A stretch of DNA of 43,797 bases from an uncultured Thiohalocapsa sp. GTDB lineage: Bacteria > Pseudomonadota > Gammaproteobacteria > Chromatiales > Chromatiaceae. The stretch lies in NCBI RefSeq assembly GCF_913062725.1, contig NZ_CAJXWY010000035.1, forward strand, positions 1 through 43,797. The letters are read 5' to 3'. Position 1 is the first letter of the stretch. Each line of letters starts with the position of its first letter. The notes beneath the pieces are model-generated. The model saw only the letters and a program-made list of their open reading frames with translations, had not been told where the DNA came from and ran no database searches. Both the position numbers and the translations under genes were made by a program. Positions 10,345-22,570 of the stretch are shown one piece after another.

Positions 10345-10827
10345 GTGAAAAACTTTCTGGAGCTCATCCGCAACTGTCTGACAGACGTGCGCGAGATCAT
10401 GCCCTGGGATCTGGAGGAACGCCTGGCCGAGAATCCGGATCTGCTGGTTGTGGACGTACGCGAGCCGGACGAGTTCGCTGCCATGCACATCGACGGGTCC
10501 ATCAATGTCCCGCGCGGTATCCTGGAGTCCGCCTGCGAATGGGACTATGAAGAAACCGTACCGGCGCTGGTGCGTGCCCGCGACCGCGAGATCGTCGTCG
10601 TCTGCCGCTCGGGCTATCGCAGTGTGCTGGCGACCAATGCCATGCAGGTGCTGGGCTATCGGAAAGTCGCGTCGCTGAAGACCGGGCTGCGCGGCTGGAA
10701 GGACTACGAGCAGCCGCTGGTGGACGGCGCCGGCCGCGACGTGGACCTCGACGACGCCGACGTCTATTTCACGCCCAAGCTCCGTCCCGAGCAGATGCGC
10801 CCGCGGGAGGCCGACGCCACTTCCTGA
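10345..10827 (+). CDS. Single-domain rhodanese-like sulfurtransferase
   Basis: The protein is 160 residues. The rhodanese fold is shown by DLLVVDVREPDEF, the substrate-side HIDGSINVPRG and the active-site loop CRSGYR with catalytic Cys87, followed by LGYRKVASLKTGLRGWK. Such proteins carry sulfane sulfur as a cysteine persulfide. No signal peptide, so cytoplasmic. The GTG start at 10345 is preferred because GGGAG lies 7 bases upstream and the protein then starts at MKNFLELI. Between the regulator gene and this one is an inverted repeat GCAACC/GGTTGC (10283-10288 with 10294-10299), next to TTGACA at 10268; it could be an operator or weak terminator. Position after a two-component pair suggests redox or sulfur-dependent control. 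Confidence 0.9.
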   Translation: MKNFLELIRNCLTDVREIMPWDLEERLAENPDLLVVDVREPDEFAAMHIDGSINVPRGILESACEWDYEETVPALVRARDREIVVVCRSGYRSVLATNAMQVLGYRKVASLKTGLRGWKDYEQPLVDGAGRDVDLDDADVYFTPKLRPEQMRPREADATS

Positions 10828-10955
10828 AAACCCGCCGGAGCCGTGGCTGCCTGCAGCGCATCGGCTATCCTGCCACCCCTCGGAGCCGGTGTCGTCGGTC
10901 CGGCGCCACGTGACTGCCCGGGCGTCGCCTAAGGCCCGGGGAACTCGGCGGCGTT

Positions 10956-11891
10956 TCAGGCCTCAGTCGACGGCGCCGCCAGGTATGCCAGGCTGTCCGG
11001 ATCGAACGGCCTGGGCACAATCCCCAGGGGCGCGAAACCGTCTGCGATGCAGGTGTTGCCGCCGAGTAGCATGGTGAGCTGATCGCGCGTCACCGGGAAC
11101 CAGTCGAACCGGCCCATCACCGCGGCCACCGGACCGATGAACATCACCGGGGCCGGCAGCATGAGCTTCTTTTTGCCCACTGCGGCGGCGATGCCCGAGA
11201 GGATCTGCTTCCAGCTCCAGGCGTCTGGTCCGCACAGTTCCAGGGTTTCGCCGATGCTCTCGGGCACCTCCAGCGCTTTGGCGAAGGCCGCCGCCACGTC
11301 CTCGACGTGGACCGGCCCGAGCTCGAAGGCGCCGGCGTTGGTGGGCAGCCAGCCTTCGTAGAACAGCGGTGCCGGCGCGGGGCTGTCGATGAGCTCGCGT
11401 TTCAGCTGGGTGCAGAACTCCATGCGCCCGCGCGGCGGTCCAAAGATCACCGAAGGCCGGAAGATGGTCCAGTCCAGTGTCGACGCCTTGAGTGCCTCCT
11501 CGGCGGCGAGCTTGGTGGTCTGATAGGGCGTTGCCGCGGCGTCGATGCCGTTGGCGCTCATGAGCAGGAAGCGTTTGACCCCCTGCGCTTCGGCCATGGC
11601 GATGGCGCGCTCGGCGCCGCGGCGCTGCATTGCGTCGAAGGTGATACCGCGGCTCGGCTGCTCGCGCAGGATACCGATGAGATAGATGGCCACGTCACAG
11701 CCTTCGAAACAAGCGCGCACCGCGGTTTCGTCGCTGATGTCGCCGGGCACCGCCTCCAGGTCTGCACGGGCCGGCAGCTTATGCTCGTTGCCGGGTCGGA
11801 CCAGCACCCGCATGCGATGGCCGTAAACGGTGAGCGCGTCGAGGAGGTAGCTGCCGACGAAACCAGTGCCGCCGATGATGCCGATTTTCAT
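10956..11891 (-). CDS. NmrA/NDUFA9-type NAD(P)-binding Rossmann protein
   Basis: The protein is 311 residues. The N-terminal Rossmann motif GGTGFVG (residues 7-13) binds NAD(P). LVRPGNEHKL, PGDISDETAVRACFEGCD and LLMSANGI follow as in atypical SDRs related to NmrA and to the NDUFA9 subunit of complex I. The catalytic YxxxK of true epimerases is only loosely kept (PYQTTKLAAEEAL). The ATG at 11891 was chosen because the Rossmann strand starts at once (MKIGIIGG) and GGAG lies upstream; a longer frame upstream lacks homology features. Substrate unknown; family members often act as quinone or NADH-linked chaperones or reductases. Confidence 0.85.
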   Translation of the reverse strand: MKIGIIGGTGFVGSYLLDALTVYGHRMRVLVRPGNEHKLPARADLEAVPGDISDETAVRACFEGCDVAIYLIGILREQPSRGITFDAMQRRGAERAIAMAEAQGVKRFLLMSANGIDAAATPYQTTKLAAEEALKASTLDWTIFRPSVIFGPPRGRMEFCTQLKRELIDSPAPAPLFYEGWLPTNAGAFELGPVHVEDVAAAFAKALEVPESIGETLELCGPDAWSWKQILSGIAAAVGKKKLMLPAPVMFIGPVAAVMGRFDWFPVTRDQLTMLLGGNTCIADGFAPLGIVPRPFDPDSLAYLAAPSTEA

Positions 11892-12185
11892 GTGGGCTCC
11901 GTTGGGTCGCAGGGGGGTGTGGACTTGTGCGCCGCCGGCGCAGGGCTGCGCCGGCGGTGGTGGCCGTGACTCGGCGTCGCTCTCGCCCGCGATGTGCGGC
12001 ACCCGGAGACGAATTCCAGCCCTTACGGGCGGATTGTTGCTCCGGGAGTGTTCAGGGCTGCGGTGGTGCGTAGCGTCACTGTCTCGATTGCGAAGAGGTT
12101 TTCGATGGGCTGGATTGGTGCTTGTTTATGCTTTGTCCGGCTTCATGTGCTCGCACTACCCAAGCATATAGAGAGCACCGAGTTG

Positions 12186-12887
12186 ATGTCCAAGCATTTC
12201 CTCATCGTCGGCGCCAGCGCTGGCATCGGCGCCGCCTTGCTACAACGGCTTGTGGGTGCAGGTCACAGGGTCACGCACCTGTCCCGCGAGCCTGAGCGCG
12301 CTCCCGAGCTGCCCGGCGCCACTGGCGTGCGCTGGGATCTGCAGCACGAGCCCCTGCCGTCCGCCGCGCTGGCGGAGCGCCTCGACGGCGTCGCCTACTG
12401 TCCCGGCGGGATCCGGCTCAAGCCTTTCCCACGTCTGAAGGAGCAGGATTTCAACGAGGAGTGGGAACTGAATCTTCTGGGGGCCGTACGCACGCTGCAG
12501 GCTGTGCTGCCGGCGCTCAAGCAAAGCGAGATGGCCTCCGTGCTGCTGTTCAGCACCGTCGCGGTGCAGACCGGCATGCCCTTCCACGCGGCGGTAGCCG
12601 CAGCCAAGGGCGCCGTGGAGGGGCTGACGCGCTCGCTGGCGGCGGAGCTGGCGCCGAAGATCCGCGTCAACGCCATAGCGCCGACGCTGACCGACACGCC
12701 GCTGGCGCAGCGGCTGCTGGGGTCTGACGACAAGCGTCGGGCGGCGGCGGAGCGTCATCCGCTCAAGCGGATCAACGACGCCGACGACGTCGCACGAACG
12801 GGCGCCTGGCTGCTCGCCGACGCGCCGTCTGTCACCGGTCAGATCATCACCCTGGACGGCGGCTTGTCTTCGTGCCGGCTATTCTGA
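12186..12887 (+). CDS. Short-chain dehydrogenase-like protein without catalytic tyrosine
   Basis: The protein is 233 residues. The cofactor motif is GASAGIG (residues 9-15), and VNAIAPTLTDTPL and the C-terminal GQIITLDGGLS are typical of classical SDRs. The active-site serine is present (Ser123 in LLFSTVA) and lysine is present (Lys141), but the YxxxK tyrosine position is Val137 (PFHAAVAAAK). It therefore probably lacks ordinary oxidoreductase chemistry or uses another residue. The start is ATG at 12186, just before the first Rossmann strand. It is transcribed away from the NmrA-type gene across a 294-base spacer. Confidence 0.88.
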   Translation: MSKHFLIVGASAGIGAALLQRLVGAGHRVTHLSREPERAPELPGATGVRWDLQHEPLPSAALAERLDGVAYCPGGIRLKPFPRLKEQDFNEEWELNLLGAVRTLQAVLPALKQSEMASVLLFSTVAVQTGMPFHAAVAAAKGAVEGLTRSLAAELAPKIRVNAIAPTLTDTPLAQRLLGSDDKRRAAAERHPLKRINDADDVARTGAWLLADAPSVTGQIITLDGGLSSCRLF

Positions 12888-13071
12888 GCAACGGTTAAAG
12901 ACGGCTTGGCACGGAGCGGGCAGCATGATCTGTCCCGGTCGGCTGCCAGCGTAAACCGCGCTTGCGGCACGGGCACCGGCTGACGGCGCGACGCCCGGAC
13001 TGTCCCGGCATACGCACCCGCGGCCGGGCCGGAGAACGCCGCCCGAGGGCGCGTGCCGACCGCCGCCGGCA

Positions 13072-13416
13072 TCAGGTTCCGGTGGCTCGCAGATCGTCTG
13101 CCGCCCCGGCTTTGCTGAGACTGCGGATGCGTAATCGGCGAAGCTTGGTTCTTAGCCCACCGAAGGCCGCGTCGATCGCGTCTTCGGCCTTTTTTTGTGC
13201 CTCACGCACGATGATCTGACGTTTGCCGGGCAGGGTGGCCACCAGCTCGCAGCGCACCCGGTGGCCTCTGAGCTGGTCGAACTCCTCGGCGATGCGGGCT
13301 TGCAGGTCGAGCGGCTGATCCGGTGCCGATTGGCCGAGATCGGCCGCAAGGCGGTTGATCCGGCGGTTAAGCTTGCGATCCAGGGCAAGCGTATCTCCCG
13401 TGATGCGTACGCTCAT
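13072..13416 (-). CDS. HPF/RaiA-like ribosome-associated protein (short)
   Basis: The protein is 114 residues. Its layout fits the S30AE/sigma-54-modulation family: MSVRITGDTLALDRKLNRRINR at the start, RCELVATLPGKRQIIVREAQ in the strand region, then AEDAIDAAFGGLRTKLRRLR, a basic C-terminal helix. These proteins bind the 30S decoding region and idle or pair ribosomes in stationary phase. It is the short form, without the long C-terminal dimerisation domain. GAGG precedes the ATG. It is not next to rpoN, the usual partner, which lowers certainty about the exact subfamily. Confidence 0.75.
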   Translation of the reverse strand: MSVRITGDTLALDRKLNRRINRLAADLGQSAPDQPLDLQARIAEEFDQLRGHRVRCELVATLPGKRQIIVREAQKKAEDAIDAAFGGLRTKLRRLRIRSLSKAGAADDLRATGT

Positions 13417-14096
13417 TCACTACCTCGTTGTGATATTTCGAGCGGTCCCGGACGCCGGGACGGGGCTGACGGGCCAAATGGCCCGTGTTGCAGTCAATGG
13501 ATGTTGCGTCGTGTCCGTGCCTGGTCAGGCCCGGCGGTTGCGGCGAAATGCCGCCGACGGGCAGCGCCTGCGTGTGGCTGCTGACGGTGTGGGCGCCCCG
13601 GCTGCGAGCGGTTCGGCCCTCGCCTGTGCGCCTCGGCCCTGGGTATTCGGGTCTGCATCGATGCAGCAGACTCGGTCGCGAGCTCCGCGACCTGTGGTGG
13701 GGTATCTGCAACGGCGATCGGCTCCAACTAGGACTGCCCGGGGGCCTTGGACTCAATGCGATGAAGTCGCTTCCGACGCGCGTCAGATCCGCAGCGATGT
13801 CAGCCACCATGGCCGTCGAGCACGACAGTCGCAGGCGGGCAGCGGCGCGGCCTGTGCGTTGAGGGGATGCTACCCCGTACCCTTCCGGCGACTGCCAGCC
13901 CGGCGACTGCCACCTCGGCTGGCGGCCAGTCTGGCGTCCGGGCTGCCGGGGCGCGTTGGCCACCTGCTTTTCGGTGCGAATCCGCCGCGGCCGCCCTTGT
14001 GGGATTGCCGACGGTGGCGGGTGTGGCGCGTCGAAGTGGTTCGGGCGGCGAGCTGGCGGACGCCGGGCGGCGTGACGACCCGAACTTTCTTCGAAC
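13417..14096. other. Long intergenic stretch without a supported gene
   Basis: Open frames occur on both strands but none has family features, a good ribosome site or consistent codon bias. Several perfect short hairpins are present: ACGGGCC-AAAT-GGCCCGT near 13469-13486, TGCATCGATGCA at about 13652-13663, and GGTCGCG-AGCTC-CGCGACC at 13674-13692. One plus-strand frame around 13660-13760 reads somewhat like protein (RELRDLWWGICNGDRLQLG), possibly a decayed gene; I cannot support it further. Confidence 0.5.
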
Positions 14097-14307
14097 GATA
14101 GCACACCTTTGCTATCGCGTCGCTATAGCTGTCGTATTTTCGACGACGGTCGGCTCGATCCCGGCGGCGGCATTGCCACAACAAATTCGCAGTTTTCGCG
14201 CCCTCGGGGCGGCGAACTTTCCACCCGCGGGACGCTCCAATTCCGCGAGCTTCGTTGAAGCTCTCTGACTCCTTGTCGTGTTCCCCCGCCCTCGGGCGGG
14301 GTTTTTT
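14097..14307 (+). ncRNA. Candidate small RNA ending at a strong terminator
   Basis: No coding region precedes the strong plus-strand terminator at 14284-14307. Upstream of it are a perfect hairpin GAGCTTC-GTT-GAAGCTC (14247-14263), a GATAGC/GCTATC hairpin (14097-14116) and the palindrome GCTATAGC (14122-14129) in an AT-richer patch that might hold a promoter. A run of hairpins closed by an intrinsic terminator is the usual form of a free-standing sRNA. The 5' end is unknown, and I recognise no known RNA family (not 6S, tmRNA, SRP or RNase P). Confidence 0.35.
14284..14307 (+). terminator. Intrinsic terminator with no upstream gene
   Basis: CCCCGCCC-TC-GGGCGGGG forms a perfect 8-bp GC stem followed directly by six T residues. 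The T tract exists only on the plus strand. The nearest plus-strand gene upstream ends more than 1.3 kb away, so it more likely ends a non-coding transcript. Confidence 0.85.
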
Positions 14308-14445
14308 CGTAAGGGGACACCGCCGGGCGGAGTAACACATCCGTCGTAGCGGGAGACCGGGCTGCGGGGACAGCTCCCGCCGCGCATGGTGCCCACCCAT
14401 GCGCACAACGCGATCTTGAGCCTGGATGGGAGCCCGCAGTCGAAG

Positions 14446-15231
14446 ATGCCCGAGGGAGATACCATCCACAAGGTCGCCGCCTACTTGGACGACGCCCTGC
14501 GTGGACAACGTGTGGAGATGGTGCGGGTGCACCCGGCGTTCGGGCCGTCGATGGGGGCGCGTGTGGTCCGGCGGGTGGTCAGTGAAGGCAAGCACCTTTT
14601 CGTTCATTTCGTCGACGGCATGGCGCTGCGCAGCCATCTCGGCATGTATGGTGCCTGGCACGCCTATCCCGCGGGCGCCGCCTGGCACAAGCCGCGCCGA
14701 CAGGCCTCCATCGTCATCGGCGGCGGCCGCCGCGACTTCGTGTGCTTCAACGCCAAGGAGGTGCAGTGGCTGCGTTCGCATGGTTTTCGTCGCACCGATC
14801 AGGGGGCGCGTCTCGGTGCTGACTTGATCCGCGATGGCGTCGGCGACGAGGAACTGCTGCGGCGAATCGGGACCTTCTGTGAGCCGCGCACGCCACTGGT
14901 GGATCTGCTGCTGGATCAGCGCGTCGCCGCTGGCGTCGGTAACGTGTACAAATCGGAGGTGCTGTTCCTGGAGCGCCGGGCACCCTTGCGCCGCGTGCAG
15001 GACCTCACGGCGGATGCCCTGCTGGCACTCTATCGGCGCGCGGCGACACTGCTGGCTGAGAATCTCGGCGGCGGGCCGCGGACCACGCGCTTCAGCGCTG
15101 ACGGGCGCGGCAGGCTCTGGGTCTACGGCCGGGCCGATCTGCCCTGCCGGCGCTGCGGGGCGGCGGTGCGTCGCGACCCGCTGGGCATGCGCCCGCGCTC
15201 GACCTACTGGTGTGAGCGCTGTCAGGTCTGA
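14446..15231 (+). CDS. Nei/endonuclease VIII-type DNA glycosylase
   Basis: The protein is 261 residues. It begins MPEGDTIHK; after removal of Met, Pro2 is the Schiff-base nucleophile and Glu3 the catalytic acid of the Fpg/Nei family. The PEGD form, rather than PEGPE, indicates an Nei-type enzyme that removes oxidised pyrimidines. The H2TH region has LLLDQRVAAGVGNVYKSE. A C-terminal zinc finger holds four cysteines (234, 237, 256, 259). The start at 14446 is fixed by the need for PE directly after Met; 20 in-frame upstream codons are not coding in this family. No SOS box seen. Confidence 0.93.
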   Translation: MPEGDTIHKVAAYLDDALRGQRVEMVRVHPAFGPSMGARVVRRVVSEGKHLFVHFVDGMALRSHLGMYGAWHAYPAGAAWHKPRRQASIVIGGGRRDFVCFNAKEVQWLRSHGFRRTDQGARLGADLIRDGVGDEELLRRIGTFCEPRTPLVDLLLDQRVAAGVGNVYKSEVLFLERRAPLRRVQDLTADALLALYRRAATLLAENLGGGPRTTRFSADGRGRLWVYGRADLPCRRCGAAVRRDPLGMRPRSTYWCERCQV

Positions 15232-15353
15232 GTCGAGCGCTGCGGCCATCCAAGACCTCTCAGGCGCTGGGCGTACCCCCATCACAGTGGCCTGCATGTC
15301 GCCCGACGCTCATCCCCCGGCGTCAGCCAACGGCCAGCCTTTGGAGCTGAATC

Positions 15354-15767
15354 ATGAACCTGTTCCTCGCATCCCATGTGATCGCCGGCTTCGCACTGGC
15401 GCTCGCCTTCGGCGGCATGACCTTCTTTTCGGCGGTGATGGCGCCACTGGTGTTCACGAAGCTGCCCTTCGAGACCGCCAGCGGTTTCATCCGGCAGGTG
15501 TTCCCGTGGTACTACCTGAGTATCGGCGCCGTTTCGGTGGCGGCAGCCCTGGCCTTGCTGCTCGCCGGGGAGTGGCCGGGTGCGGCGCTGGTGGCAGTGG
15601 TGGCGGTGGGCTTTTGGTTTGCGCGGCAGGTGCTGATGCCGCGCATCAACGCCGCCCGCGATGCCGGCGCGCAGGTGCGCTTCAATCGCCTGCATCGCTA
15701 CAGTGTGGTGATCAACGCTGCCCAGTGGCTGCTGTTGGCAGCGGCCCTGGCGCTGGTGCTGGTGTGA
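15354..15767 (+). CDS. DUF4149-like small integral membrane protein
   Basis: The protein is 137 residues with four hydrophobic helices (about 7-33, 50-72, 75-92 and 116-137). The pattern GGMTFFSAVMAPLVF, then FIRQVFPWYY, then the basic segment RFNRLHRYSVVINAAQW resembles the DUF4149/TMEM205 family, whose bacterial members are uncharacterised. GGAG lies 8 bases before the ATG. It runs in the same direction as the Nei gene and the EamA gene; gaps of about 120 and 80 bases leave an operon possible but unproven. Confidence 0.7.
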   Translation: MNLFLASHVIAGFALALAFGGMTFFSAVMAPLVFTKLPFETASGFIRQVFPWYYLSIGAVSVAAALALLLAGEWPGAALVAVVAVGFWFARQVLMPRINAARDAGAQVRFNRLHRYSVVINAAQWLLLAAALALVLV

Positions 15768-15846
15768 GCGGTACCGCCGTATCCGTTCGCGCTGACACCG
15801 TCTGCTGCGGTGTGCGATGGGCGCCGGGCACAGGCGCGTCGCGGCG

Positions 15847-16821
15847 ATGAGCGGGGACACCTGTGCACCGCATCGCCATGCTCTGAGTGAATGGCTCAGC
15901 CTGCTGGCGCTGACGGCCATGTGGGGCACCTCGTTCCTGTTCACCAAGGTTGCGGTGACGGCGCTGCCCGTGGCCTGGGTGGTGATGGCGAGGCTCGGTA
16001 TCGGCGCCCTGGTGTTGGTCGCACTGGCCTGGCTGCTCGGACGCGGTGTGCCGCGCGGCGGTCGGCTCTGGCTCTTCTTTGGACTCATCGCCGTGGTGGG
16101 CAACCTGCTGCCGTTCTCGCTCATCACCTGGGGGCAGCAGGCCATCGAGAGTGGCCTGGCGGGTATTCTGATGGCGGTCATGCCGCTGGCCACCCTCGGG
16201 CTGGCGCACCTGTTCGTGCCCGGCGAGCGGCTCACGGGGCATCGGGTGGTCGGCTTCTTCATGGGGTTCGTCGGCGTGGTGGTGCTGATCGGCCCGGAAG
16301 CCCTGCTCGCCGTCGGCGGCGAACAGGGGCCGCTGTTGCCCATGTTGGCGGTGCTCGCCGGCGCGCTTTGCTACGGCATCTCGGCGATCTTGGCGCGACT
16401 GCGCCCGCCGAGCGATGCCCTGTCCACCGCCGCGGCCACCATCGGGCTCGCGTCGATATTCTCGGTGCCCATGGGCTTGAATGGCTGGCTCGGTGGCAGT
16501 GTCGGCATGCCCACCGGGGAGGTGACCGTGGCCGTGCTGGGGGCGATTCTCTTCCTGGGTCTCTTCTCGACGGCCACGGCCATGGTCGTTTATTTCCGCC
16601 TCATTCGCAGCGCCGGGCCGTCGTTCACGTCGCAGCTGAACTATCTGATTCCGCTCTGGGCCGTGGCGGTGGGCGTGGTCTTCTTGGGCGAGGAGCCCAC
16701 GCTTGGCCACCTGTTGGGCTTGCTGCTGATCCTCGCGGGCATTCTGTGGTCCCGCAGGCCGCCGCGGCGGGCGCCGGCGGATGGCGGCGCCGCACTGCGC
16801 ACTACTCGAACAGGTCTCTGA
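15847..16821 (+). CDS. EamA/DMT-family metabolite exporter
   Basis: The protein is about 324 residues with ten predicted transmembrane helices in two homologous halves of five, as in RhaT/EamA drug-metabolite transporters. The first half shows LTAMWGTSFLFTKVAV and FSLITWGQQAIESGLAGIL; the second shows SQLNYLIPLWAVAVGVVFLGE, the characteristic end of the EamA repeat. Substrate cannot be predicted. The start is uncertain: an in-frame ATG at 15817 is the alternative and neither has a clear SD. Its 3' end overlaps the convergent gene at 16802 by 20 bases. Confidence 0.88.
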   Translation: MSGDTCAPHRHALSEWLSLLALTAMWGTSFLFTKVAVTALPVAWVVMARLGIGALVLVALAWLLGRGVPRGGRLWLFFGLIAVVGNLLPFSLITWGQQAIESGLAGILMAVMPLATLGLAHLFVPGERLTGHRVVGFFMGFVGVVVLIGPEALLAVGGEQGPLLPMLAVLAGALCYGISAILARLRPPSDALSTAAATIGLASIFSVPMGLNGWLGGSVGMPTGEVTVAVLGAILFLGLFSTATAMVVYFRLIRSAGPSFTSQLNYLIPLWAVAVGVVFLGEEPTLGHLLGLLLILAGILWSRRPPRRAPADGGAALRTTRTGL

Positions 16822-17356
16822 ACGCTTTGGCGAAGCGCTTGTAGGCATCCCAGCCGTCTTTGTCCATGACCTGGTCGATGACCCAGCGGTTCTCCTCCTG
16901 CTCGCCCATGAGCTGCTGGATCTCGAAGCCGAGGTGGCGCAGGAAGCTGTACGAGGGCCCTTCGTCGTCCATCTGGAGCTCGGCGTACTCGCTCGAGCGC
17001 TCGTTGAGCCGGCGGATGAAGGGCGTCCCATAGTCCTCCGGCCCCATGAGGTCCTGACTGTTGTCCTGCACATGCTCGACGGCCTTTCTGGCCACCGCGG
17101 TGATGAGCTCGCGGCGCCGCTCGTCGTCGAGCATGCCATGGGCGAGTCGGTCGGCGATCTGGATCAGGAAGATGACGTACTCCTGGATGACGCGCATGCG
17201 CTGGGCGTCGTCGCGGTAGACGAAGCGCTCGCAGTGCAGCGTAATGGCCTTGTCGGTGGCGATGCGAAAGGCGATGAAGGCGAGGGCGCCGCCGACCTCG
17301 CTCAAGGAACGCTCGATGTCTTCGTTCTGCCAGTGGCTCTTGATGCGAAGCGCCAT
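16802..17356 (-). CDS. Conserved-looking helical protein of unknown function
   Basis: The protein is 184 residues and almost entirely charged amphipathic helix; no signal peptide or membrane segment. It begins MALRIKSHWQNEDIERSLSE and ends KRFAKAFRDLFE. I do not recognise a domain. The start is the ATG at 17356; a GGAG lies about 13 bases upstream, rather far. An in-frame upstream extension of 20 residues is poor protein. The gene is divergent from the Sfum_1244-like gene, sharing a 234-base spacer, which may indicate common regulation. The coding sense is supported by strong third-position G/C bias over its whole length. Confidence 0.7.
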   Translation of the reverse strand: MALRIKSHWQNEDIERSLSEVGGALAFIAFRIATDKAITLHCERFVYRDDAQRMRVIQEYVIFLIQIADRLAHGMLDDERRRELITAVARKAVEHVQDNSQDLMGPEDYGTPFIRRLNERSSEYAELQMDDEGPSYSFLRHLGFEIQQLMGEQEENRWVIDQVMDKDGWDAYKRFAKAFRDLFE

Positions 17357-17590
17357 GTGGTGTGTGTCTCCTGCTCGTCGTGTTGTCGGGCAGGTGGGGG
17401 CGGGCAGCGGGGGCACAAAGCATCGCCGTCCATGCCGCTGATCCGCACGCGCGCAGTCGTCGCCGCGACGGGGCTTGAACTGCCGGGCGTTTTACCCGAC
17501 TATTTTTCTCAGGATTTGCGGCTGACGGGGCTTCGTGTCCCGTCGCCGTTCGTTCGGCACTCGCCGCCGAAAGCCATCGAGGTCGTCGTG

Positions 17591-18649
17591 ATGCAGTCGA
17601 GCCAGCTCGAAGCCCTCACCGATACGGTCCAGTACAACTGCCATGTCTCCGACGCCCGGCACGGCGGGGACTACTCCCTGTGCGTGTATCTGATGAAGAT
17701 GCGCGAATACTACCGCTGGGAGCACAAGCTGCCCTACGGCGCGCCGCTCGGCAAGGATGCCGTCGGCAACTGGCTGGCGGCGCGTGAGCAGCTGTGGGAG
17801 GGACTCGAGGATGCGGATCTGCGCCCCCTCAGCATCCAGGGTTGCGACTATGACCCCTTCGATGCCGACGCCATCAATGCGCACCTCGCCGGCGAAGGCT
17901 TGGTCTATAGCAGCGGCCTCGGCAATCATGCCAAGCCGCATTTCTTCCTCGGCCGGCTGGAGCAGCGGTTGAGCCGCGGCGGTTATACCGTCTACGTCGC
18001 CGCCGGCGAGTACGCCCGCGATCTCACCGCACCGCCCGCCATGACGCGGGGCAACACCATCTTCCTGCGCCGGGAGTCGATGCGCCGCATGCTCTGGGAG
18101 AAGCTCGAGAGCTGGCGCTGGAACCGTCCGGACAATGCCCTCGGCCGCGCCTTCGCCTGCTACGACTTCGACGCCGACCTGGAGGGCTCGCTGGACGCCA
18201 TGACGGACCGCGAGATCGACAATGCGCTATTGCACGAGCAGGGTGAGCACGAGGCCGGCCGGCTGCTGGACGACGTCGCCTGGAACGCCATGGTCGCCGA
18301 CGTCGCCGGTACCGCGGCGGAGCTTATGGCGCGTGCCGTGCGTGACCACCTCGCCGACACGCTGGTCACCCTGCCCAAGCTCGCCGAGCAGGCAGACGCG
18401 CCGGCGCTGCACTTCTACGTCGGCAACCTCAACAACATGCGCAAGCACCTGTTCCCGGCGCTGACGGGCGCCTACGACGCCTGGCGCACGGGCGGCGACA
18501 CCGAGACCTTGGCTGCCGTGGCCGCGCAGGGCCGCGAGCATTGGCTGGCGCTCGGGCGCGAGATGGTGGCGCGGCACCAGGCGAGCGATGGCGAGGCCGA
18601 TAGCCTGGTCGACGGCCTGCGGGCGCTCGCGGAGGGCCGCGCGCTTTAG
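17591..18649 (+). CDS. Sfum_1244-family protein of unknown function
   Basis: The protein is 352 residues. The N-terminal pattern TDTVQYNCHVSDARHGGDYS then LCVYLMKMREYYRWEH is what I recall of the 'Sfum_1244 family' found in sulfur- and sulfate-metabolising bacteria; no biochemical role is known to me. It has no signal peptide or transmembrane segment and looks like a soluble mixed alpha/beta then alpha-helical protein (second half). GAGG lies about 9 bases before the ATG at 17591. The long open frame upstream of this ATG is not coding-like. Assignment is from memory of the motif, not a search. Confidence 0.65.
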   Translation: MQSSQLEALTDTVQYNCHVSDARHGGDYSLCVYLMKMREYYRWEHKLPYGAPLGKDAVGNWLAAREQLWEGLEDADLRPLSIQGCDYDPFDADAINAHLAGEGLVYSSGLGNHAKPHFFLGRLEQRLSRGGYTVYVAAGEYARDLTAPPAMTRGNTIFLRRESMRRMLWEKLESWRWNRPDNALGRAFACYDFDADLEGSLDAMTDREIDNALLHEQGEHEAGRLLDDVAWNAMVADVAGTAAELMARAVRDHLADTLVTLPKLAEQADAPALHFYVGNLNNMRKHLFPALTGAYDAWRTGGDTETLAAVAAQGREHWLALGREMVARHQASDGEADSLVDGLRALAEGRAL

Positions 18650-18802
18650 AACGGGCACCTGCGCCGGCGGACGGCCTCTGGCGCCGGCGGCGGCGTCGCG
18701 CAGGCTGGCGCGCCATCGGGCTGCGTCCACTGCACCCGCGCCGACACGCTCCGTCCGGGCATCCCGCCCCGGACAGCGCGTGCGCATGGATCGGCGTTCC
18801 AA

Positions 18803-22570
<3,768 letters not shown>

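Noticed and set aside
13520..13570. SRP RNA-like sequence (CCTGGTCAGGCCCGG)
   Set aside because: The essential GGAAGGAAGCAGCC core of the SRP RNA hairpin is missing.
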